From Pleurodeles waltl (taxonomy: Eukaryota; Chordata; Amphibia; Caudata; Salamandridae): a stretch of 64,000 nucleotides of DNA. The position numbers and the translations under genes were made by a program. The notes under the pieces are model-generated. The model was given only the letters and a program-made list of their open reading frames with translations. It had not been told where the DNA came from and did not search any database. This document shows positions 26,801 to 35,800 of the stretch, piece after piece. Numbering within the stretch: the stretch's first letter is position 1; every line of letters begins with the position of its first letter. The DNA is taken from NCBI RefSeq assembly GCF_031143425.1, contig NC_090447.1, forward strand, positions 29,354,238-29,418,237, read 5' to 3'.

Positions 26801-29800
26801 TGGTGAAATGTTTAATCCCCACTAAGTCCAGGAATTGCTTCATCATTATGGATGTAAGTTGTACCCCGTTGTCTGTAACCAGTGTTTCGGGAATACCTTC
26901 TACAGCAAAGATGTCTTTAAGGAAGGAAATGACAGAATTTGTAGTGATTTGGTTTACGAATTTTGTGGATATCCAATGGGAATGGAAATCAATGTGGACT
27001 AAAGCAAATCTTTTTTGAAGACCTGAATAATTCAGGGGCCCGATGATGTCAAAAGCTAATTTTATCCATGGTTTATTGGGGACTTGAACCGGAGAGATAG
27101 GCGTTTTGCGGACCATTTTAGATTTGTCACTAGCAGAACAGATTGAACATTTTTTAACTTCATTCTCAATTAAGGAATCCATACTGGGGAACCAAAAGCA
27201 CTCTCTGATTCTGGCTTTAGTGAGACTGCGACCTAAATGGCCCTCGTGGGCAAGTTTGATTATTTTTAATCTAAGACTTTGAGGGGGTATGATTTTATCA
27301 TTACGGAGAATAAAATTATTCTTTTCATTTATTTCCAATCTTACTTCCCAAAAATCCTTAATGGATTCTTCTAAATCTTTTTTTAATAATGGCCACCCTT
27401 CTTTGGCCCTTTCTTTTAACACAGATAAGGTGTCGTCTTGTTTATACGCTAGCTCCCATTCACTATTGCTAATGGAAGGCAGATCCACTAGAAGTATTGG
27501 AGTTTCGTTAGTTTCCACCTCCTCTTTTGTGTTCATAGGGGATCTGGAAAGGAAATCAGCTGTAGTGTTTTTATTACCAGGAATGTACTCTACATTGAAG
27601 CAAAAGTTTTCGAGTCCTAATATCCACCTGGCTATTCTTGGGGTGCTGTTGCTGAATCCCTTGGTGGAGAACACATATACCAGGGGTTTATGGTTGGTTC
27701 TTAAGATGAATTGGGTACCCCACAGAAAGAACTTAAAATGTTTTACGGCCCAGAAAACCGCCAAGGCCTCTCTTTCGATAACTGAGTAGTTTGATTCGGC
27801 ATCATTAAGGGCCTTGGATGCAAAAGCAATTATTCTTTCTTCCCCGTCTACTATTTGGGATAGGGCGGCGCCCAATCCTAGTTTGCTGGCGTCCGTCATG
27901 AGAATTGTCTTTCTGTTATGATCAAAATTACTCAAATGAGGAGCTTCTACTATGGCTAATTTAATTTGCTCAAAAGCACAGTTATGGTCCTCCAACCAGA
28001 TAAAAGGTGCATGATTTTTTAACAACTCTCGGAGTTTATGCGAAATGGCTGAATTTTTTTTAACATATTTGGACATGAATTCCGCCAACCCCAGGAATGA
28101 TCGTAACGCATCCTTATTTTTTGGGGGATCAGCTTTTTTCACCGCATCCACCAGGGAGAACTTCGGTTTGAACCCATCTTTGGAGATTATATGACCTAAA
28201 TACTCTACCGAACCCACCCCCAATTGACATTTTTCACTTCTAAGTGTGAGTCCCGCCATCTTCAATTTCAGGAGCACCGCTCTTAACCTCTCATTGTGCT
28301 CTTCTTCCGTGACCCCATAGACTAGAACATCATCCTGGAAACATAAGGTGTTAGGTAAGTCGCCCAGGATATTTTGCATAACTTTCTGAAAGACAGCGGC
28401 TGCTGAAGCGAGCCCAAAGGGCATCCTGTTGAACATGAAGGAGCCAAACGGGGTGGTAAACGCTGTAAGCCACTTAGAGTCAGGATGTAATTCAATTTGG
28501 TGGTATGCATTTGAAAGGTCGAGAACTGAAAAATATGCAGCTTTGCCCATCGTACTAAGAACTTCGTGGATTCTAGGAAGGGGGTATCTTTCCACCCAAA
28601 TGTTCCTGTTCAAATCCCTCAAATCAACACATAATCTGATATCTTTACCGTTACTTTTTTTTGCAACCACAATGGGGGCCAACCATTCTGAACAATCCAC
28701 TGGTTGTATAATCCCTAGATTTTCCAACCTGTTTAATTCTTCCTTGACTGCATTCTTTAGCAGGTGAGGAATTGGTCTCGTCTTGTGGGCAACCGCTTTA
28801 GCTCTAGGTTTAATCTTAATTTTATGCTGGAAATTCTTCAACAGCCCTAGTTTACCAGAGAAGATTTCTGGGAATTCACGTATAAAAGGTTCACCACTAT
28901 TAAGACTCTCCACACAAATCACTTGATCCGGATTATTAGGGTCCAGCTTTATCCCCCGTTCTTTTTGGTGTTGCCACCCCAGCAAACTGGAACCATCTTC
29001 CACCACATAAATTTTACCAACGGTGGAGCGTCCTTTGAAAGAAATAACACCTGTGAACATCCCCTTTAGATAAATGGGATCCCTGTTATACCCTTTGGGA
29101 TAAATGTCAGCTATAGATAAATCAATACCATTTTCCTTTGCAATCACCTTAAGGTTCTGAGAATTGATAATGGTAAAAGGGGAGCATGAATCAGCATATA
29201 CCCTAATCGCCCTGTTATTAATGGTTATGGTACATTCTGGATAACGATTGGAGTTACTATTATCAGACTCTACTTGCAATATAATCTTCTTGATTAACTG
29301 GGAGGACTCTTCTTGCTTTTTATTATCCATCAGCCTAGATGGGTCCTTGCATACTCTTGCAAAGTGGCCCCTTTTATTACATCGTCTGCACACTGCAGAT
29401 CTGGCTTGGCACTGAGTGGAATTAGCCAAGTGGTTACTGCTACCACAACGGAAACAAGTAAGGTTAGGCTTATTATTACCATGCAGCTGGGGTGATTTGT
29501 CTTTACTTCTAATTTTCAGTATCTTATCTTCTCTGAGGTCACTTGAGATTTCGTTAATATGTTCCTCAACAGGCGTGTGTCTAATTTCTTGCAGGCAGAT
29601 TTCCGTGTGTTCTATAGATTTTGCAATCTCAATGGCTTCCTGTAGGTTCGGTTGTCTTTGCAGAAGCTTCTCCTGAATTTTAGCATTATTGGTACACCGG
29701 ACCAACTGGTCTCTAATGAGAGAGTCATTGAGTTCTCCAAAATCACATAGCGTACAGAGTCCTCTGAGTGCGGCAATATAGTTGGTGACGCTCTCTTGCT

Positions 29801-32800
29801 TGCCTTGACATCTAGAAAAGAACTTGTGTCGCTCCAGGACCACATTAACACGGTCTCCAAACTGTTTCTCTAGTTTCAAACATCTAGTTACATATTCATC
29901 CTGTGCCAACCCCTCAGCATTGTTGGGATCTGGAAGAGAATCATAAATTTTCCTTCCATGGGTTCCTAAATTATGAAGCAAAATATGTTGCTTCCTAATC
30001 GGGTTAAATTTGTCCCCTCCAATGGCTATGAGATAGGATTCAAAAATTTTAAACCAATCCTTCCACGGAATATTGGGTTCCCCCATATCATTCAGGAAGG
30101 GAATTGGTTGGGACATACCCGCTGCAGCCATCATTACACTTAGAAGATAAAGTAAGAAACACACAATTACTAATATCACAACAGGGAAATACAAAGCAAA
30201 ATTGAATTACAATGGAAATTGAAAAATTGGTAATTATTAATTCAGTTTTACACTTCAGAGAAACTAACTCAGTAATAAATCAATCCAAAAATGCCTAAAT
30301 ACTGCAGCATAAGTGACCTAAGAACAAGTGGGGCAAAAATTCTTGAATGTTCACCGTGCTGTGCCTGTCAGCGTGTATTAATCTGACCGGCTTCCCCAAA
30401 AGTACTGTTCTTGTGCTGTGCCTGTCAGCGTGTATTAATCTGACAGGTTCACCGTGCTGTGCCTGTCAGCGTGTATTAATCTGACAGGCTTCCCCCAAAT
30501 GAACTGTTCTTGTGCTGTGCCTGTCAGCGTGTATTAATCTGACAGGCTTTCACAAATGGACTGTTTGAAAAGAAGCGTCGTGTTTGAAAAACTAGATGCC
30601 TACCGAATTGTTCGTTATGCTGTGTCAACCAGCGCGGACAGGCTTCCCAGAATGAAGACTTAACGCAGAACGCCGTGTGTTCAACTCCAACCTTCGATGT
30701 GCTGTGCCAGTCAGCGCGTCGCAACTTGGCTGGCCCCTGACAGAACGCGGCGCGTTGGGAGCTTAATCGGCCGTTGACCGAACGCTGTCCGAACGCCGTG
30801 TTTGACGGCGCGTTGGGAAAGAAAAACAACGTCCGTAAAGCTGTGCCTGTCAGCGTGTAATAAGTTGACAGGCCGCTGAGATAGATATGCTGTGTCTGTC
30901 TGCGTGTAGACAGACGATTATTGTGTTGCGCCTGTCAGCGCATTTGAAATCGACCGGTCGTAGGGAAATCCTATGTGCGTTGTGCTGTGCCTGTCAGCGC
31001 TGGGGTTGAACACTGCAGGGCCGAACAGGCAAAAGGGATATGAACGTTACAATGCCAACTGCCCCTGGAAAGCAGGTAGTTGAATAAAGGCAATGATGAA
31101 AAGATTATCCTTTCGTTAAAATTATAAGTTATCTTCCCCCATATGCAGCTAAATAATTATTGGTAGGATAGTAGGCTTAAAGTTCTCTAACTGGTATTGA
31201 AGGCATGAATAGGTACATCACAAGGGGTGGAGATGATGGTGCCCCCTTTCGCACTCCTCGTCGCCAGTTTTATAAAGTCTACCACACGCTGTACTTATTT
31301 TCCAGTTTCAGACTTTATTTCATCTCCACTGTTCAGCCTTCATACAGTTATCTCCAACATCCCCCTTCCAGCTTCCCTCCTGCTCTTCACCAACATTCTA
31401 TTGCAGCCTCCCATCCCAACCCGAATGTTCCATATACCAACCTTCCACGGGGAGGAGGGATATACCATTCTTAACCTTATAATGTACTAATACATAGTAA
31501 TGAATAATAATACATAAATACTAGAATAATATAACTGCTAAAATGACTTGTACTATAAAAGGTAATAATACACTATTAGCCATTAATGAACATCACTAAT
31601 ACATTAACTACCTTACAACAATGTTTTATATATTACTGGTTTATTCCACCCCTCTTCCTAAAATCAACTAAACTTTTTTTTATTTTTTATTTTTTTTATT
31701 ATTTTTTTTTAACTCCAGTACTGTTAGAATAACTGTCCTATATATGAATGGTGGTGAACTGATTGATCTGGGAGATCCTGATATCCAGGTAGACAGGGAA
31801 GGCGATGAAGTAGCTGCTCATTCTTTACAAGAATTGGAACATCTGGGCCTCACGTAGAGGGCTGTAGGTTCCATTCCTGTGTTAGGACTCACGCTTGACT
31901 TCAGTTATGAACGTAATCACAGGATATTGATAACCTTTTCCGGCAGAGTTATACCGGTCATTTCCTCATCCCCTCTTGTTGTATATAACGAAAGAACTAG
32001 TTAAAGAATTTGTTGAAGAACAGGTCCCAGTGCGTCGAAGACTAGACAATAATTGATTTGGCTAATTCTGCATGTAGCTTTAGCTATGCATGGCGGGAGT
32101 TTAGCATCTAAAATGTTCACGTCATTGGAGGTAGTAAATTCCAACATTGGTATATCAGTTCTCTTTGTATTATTGTAATAAGCATCACATGGATGATCAC
32201 TGGTTTTCAGAGGAATAGAAGACCGACTTAAATATAGCCGGCTGAAAGAAGATGGCTAAAGAGTTGAGGGGAGTCGGCCAGAATGCTCTTAGAAATAAAA
32301 AGCAGGCAGCTCATGCTGCAGAGCAATTAAAATTTTGCAAAATGATTACTGATGCAGACCATTGAGAAAACTGAAGTGTTAGAAGGCTACTTCAACCAGA
32401 TGCTCTATTGGCAGAAAGCCCTGACTCCAATGACTGTTAAAAGAAGGATAAGAGATTCAATAGTTAGCCGGTGATTTCAGAATCTGAGTTCTAGAAAGCG
32501 ACTAGTGAATTTAAAATCTGGCTCCCTTCTTGATCTCTATCTGCTAATGACTAAGAACGAACAGTCTCAAGTCCTGATTCCCGCTAGTACATCCCCACCG
32601 AATACTTCACTCTGAGGCATTAATTCCTGGAAGATGCAAAACATCAGTAGATATTTATTTATACCTCTATTAAAGAAGTGTATTCTGACCCTCCAGAATT
32701 TAGTAATTCTATCTCACTCCTTTCAACTATTGCAAAGTTTGGAGAAAGGTTTGTAGCACATTTGCTCTTCAGCTTCCTGGGATAGCATTATCTGTGAGAT

Positions 32801-35800
32801 GAGACCCAAATGGGGCTTGGACCTGGGGAACAGAGTCTGCGTTAGTAGCTGTCCCTGACATACGGTTAGACCTGGATGAGTCCATCATCCTGTCTGAATG
32901 TTTGACGTGCCAACCTTGGAAAATGTTCCACATTGTGATCCTTCAGCTGATTAACAGGAGTGACCATAGCAGCAAGCGGGGCAGGCGTTGCAAGAGTTAA
33001 AACACAAAACATGACTGGTACTTCATCCCACAAATACACGGTCACACTATCACCTTTCCCACAAACCACTTAAAACCATGGTGCGCAGCTCTCTCATATG
33101 AAAGAGAGCGTTTACACGTCATGAATACAAATAAAACCTCTAGTGCAAAATTAAACATATCAAATACCTGCTGGAAACAAGTCAATTAAAAAAAAGTGCT
33201 GTGGCATGGAACATGTAGAAACATGCAGAAAGATTCCAGCTTTTCTCAATCTAAGGATGGCAAAAAATAAACAATATCTCTGCTTGTCATTGTAAACTAT
33301 TAAAATAGAACTGAAGAAACAAAAGCAAAGGCTGTAATCTGCTACTCTAGATTACACATTTTGCAAATAAAAATATCTACCCCCTCCCTAAACATTCTTC
33401 AGACCTTTGACACTTTCATAATGTGAGGAAACCCTGATTAAGTCTCTTTAATGGAGACATGGCTGAAACTGTAGTCTAACCCTGATTTTGCCCTTGCATC
33501 ACCATCTGTCTCCAATGCAGGTTTGCTTATTTATAAACAGTCTCCTCGCTATTCTGCTTTTTTGGCTTGGAACTCTCTGAAATTGTAGTGCCCTCTGCAA
33601 GATCTCAGTTACCAGCTCAGCTCCCATGTACAAGTGCCTGGAACAGGACAGAGATGGGCAGAATGTACCATGAATGTAAGGAAACCAGTTCAAGACTTAA
33701 CTACAGGAACCGTAGGTGCATGAGGGGTGAACTGCAAGAATTGTTAGCGAGAGATATGGCCCATACTGTCAAGCAAGTAGCTGTATTTGAGGGATGGACA
33801 AAGCTGGAAAGATGTTAGCTTATAAATTAGACACAGGCCGCTTAGGAATTATATTCAAACAAAAACAATTGAGGGAGATCTTAAAACATCAGTTATATTT
33901 CCTATTGCACTACCGCTTTAATTAAAATGTACACCGTAACACAAGGCTTTAAAAGAACAAGAATTACATTATTTGCAACAGTGTATTCCTCTGACTCTGG
34001 GAGCGCCTCTTGAGTAGGTGCAATGTTTGCACCTTCATCTAAATTAGAAGTCTGTTATATCGCTGGTGGTTACAGCGACAGGCCACGGCCACGTCTCTCT
34101 TACTATCAGTGTAGTAAAACTATCTGAGGCCTGTGCAGTGCTGCAGCACATGACACTCAGTGCTCGCTTCTTCTGACTGAGTAGTGACGCACTTAGGGTA
34201 AGGAGAGAAATGAGTACATTGATGTTTGCAAGTTCATTGCTACAAAATAATCTGTACTTACTGTCTCAGTGAGTGTCTTATCTGAGGCCGCCTGTGTGCA
34301 GCGCCGCTGCAGCCCATGATGTGATGCTCGTTTTTTCTATCAACAACCCTCTGACTATGCTGGGGCGGGCGAAGTGGGGATGACAGTACACATCTATTGG
34401 TCCAGCTCACCAGCCCAGGAGAGACGGGCAAATTATCTTTATCCACAAGTCACTGGTGGCACTTATGGACTCATTGCACAGAGGCAGGGAGGGATGCCAG
34501 TTTTGGGCGTGCCGGGCCTCATGATAGGCGGGAGCCAAATTAACACTTTATACTCACTTGCAATCTATCCAGCGCAATCAGTCACCCGCACCCACTAGTG
34601 GTGCTTTTTCCTGCACAAATGAGAAAAATTTTGCACATTTCTGTGGCAAATCACCCAACCTGCAACACTGAACTGGGGCATGGGTTTACCATGTGATATC
34701 GTCTCTCCATCGAGAGAGCGTGTGGAGTGAGCCGATATCGTGACAGTGCCATCATGTGAGTTGGCAGGTACGAATGTTTGATCTCTCTGCTGTCTTTGAT
34801 ACTGTGGATCATCCACTAATCTTGAAGATGGAGAGACTTGGCAATAAGGGATCTGCTCGCAATTGTTTTCTCTCCCTTTGGGGAATAGAAAATCTATGGT
34901 GAAATTGCCATCCTGTTCATCTAATATTTGTACAGCACGGTGTAGGGTTAACCAGTGATCAGGGATAGCACCACTTTTATTTAACAGGTATAAGAAACGT
35001 TCAGTTAAAGTCTGAGTAATAGCATACAATAGGATTTTAAAATCAATGTATTTTAAACTCTGCAATAAGGGGAATTATGGTTTGGGAAACTGGCCTGTTA
35101 ACTGCCTTATTGCAGTAAAACATTAGATGGATAATAACATGCTTAGACTTAACCCTTCAAAGATGGATTTGATTGCTTTAGGCAGAGCAATCTTTTGGTG
35201 CCTCCTTGGTGCCGGTGAATGTTGTTGTCCCATCTGCTGCTGCAGGGAAAAGTAAAAGCTTGGTTTCCTGATCGATAAAGAGGGCTGTTGCCTTCGACAA
35301 ATACATTCTATGATCTCTCCTTGTTTCCAGCAACTGAGGCTACTTCTTTTAAATAAATGAATGAAAACAAAAATCTATTTATCCCCAATGAGAGTAGTTA
35401 TTGTGACAATTGCTGCTACTAGTTCACGTTGGCGTAAGATACGCAGGAGCTGCCGACTTCTTCTTTTTCTGTGTTTGCGTCACACCTGTGGAATGAGTTT
35501 ACAAACTTTCTTTGAAGGTAGAGTAGCTTAAAGTCCTTCATAAAGGCATAAAAGCCTACCTATTCAGCTAAGCTGCTGCAGCAGATATTGGTGATATCCA
35601 ACCTTTCCCTCAGTATTTGAGTGCCAGGAAACACAAGGGTGTATGTTGGTGCTTTACAATCATCCATTCATCATTATTGTCCCAGGAGCCTCAGATCTGT
35701 CATGAATGTCTGAGTGCTGGGCCTCTGGATTAAAAAAAAAAAACAAAAAAAAACAACCTAGAAGTCGGACTCCATCATTGGATTTTGGTGACAGCTGAAC

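Larger units (their letters stand above)
25740..31620 (-). mobile_element. Young Gypsy (Mag-like) LTR retrotransposon, 5.9 kb
   Basis: Two 353-bp LTRs (25,740-26,092 and 31,268-31,620) flank one long gag-pol frame on the minus strand, and ATGTT is duplicated outside. The LTRs differ at four positions by direct reading, about 1.1 percent, so the insertion is recent. Next to the 5' LTR (right side) lies a possible primer-binding site, CTGGCGACGAGGAGTGC on the minus strand, and GTGGGGAAGATG precedes the 3' LTR as a possible polypurine tract. It is antisense to the host gene. The gag, single-frame pol and GPF-type integrase end suggest the Mag group of Gypsy elements, and exact placement needs a tree. 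Confidence 0.93.

Noticed and set aside
27289..27789. 166-codon frame (+)
   Set aside because: Antisense shadow of the intact Gypsy gag-pol.
30357..31020. CRISPR-like repeat array
   Set aside because: Palindromic repeats are evident, but spacers are irregular and partly repeated, and the array sits in a eukaryotic retrotransposon leader.
34595..35065. 156-codon frame (-)
   Set aside because: The opposite strand carries L2-like RT motifs ([12 protein letters not shown]), so this is an antisense shadow.
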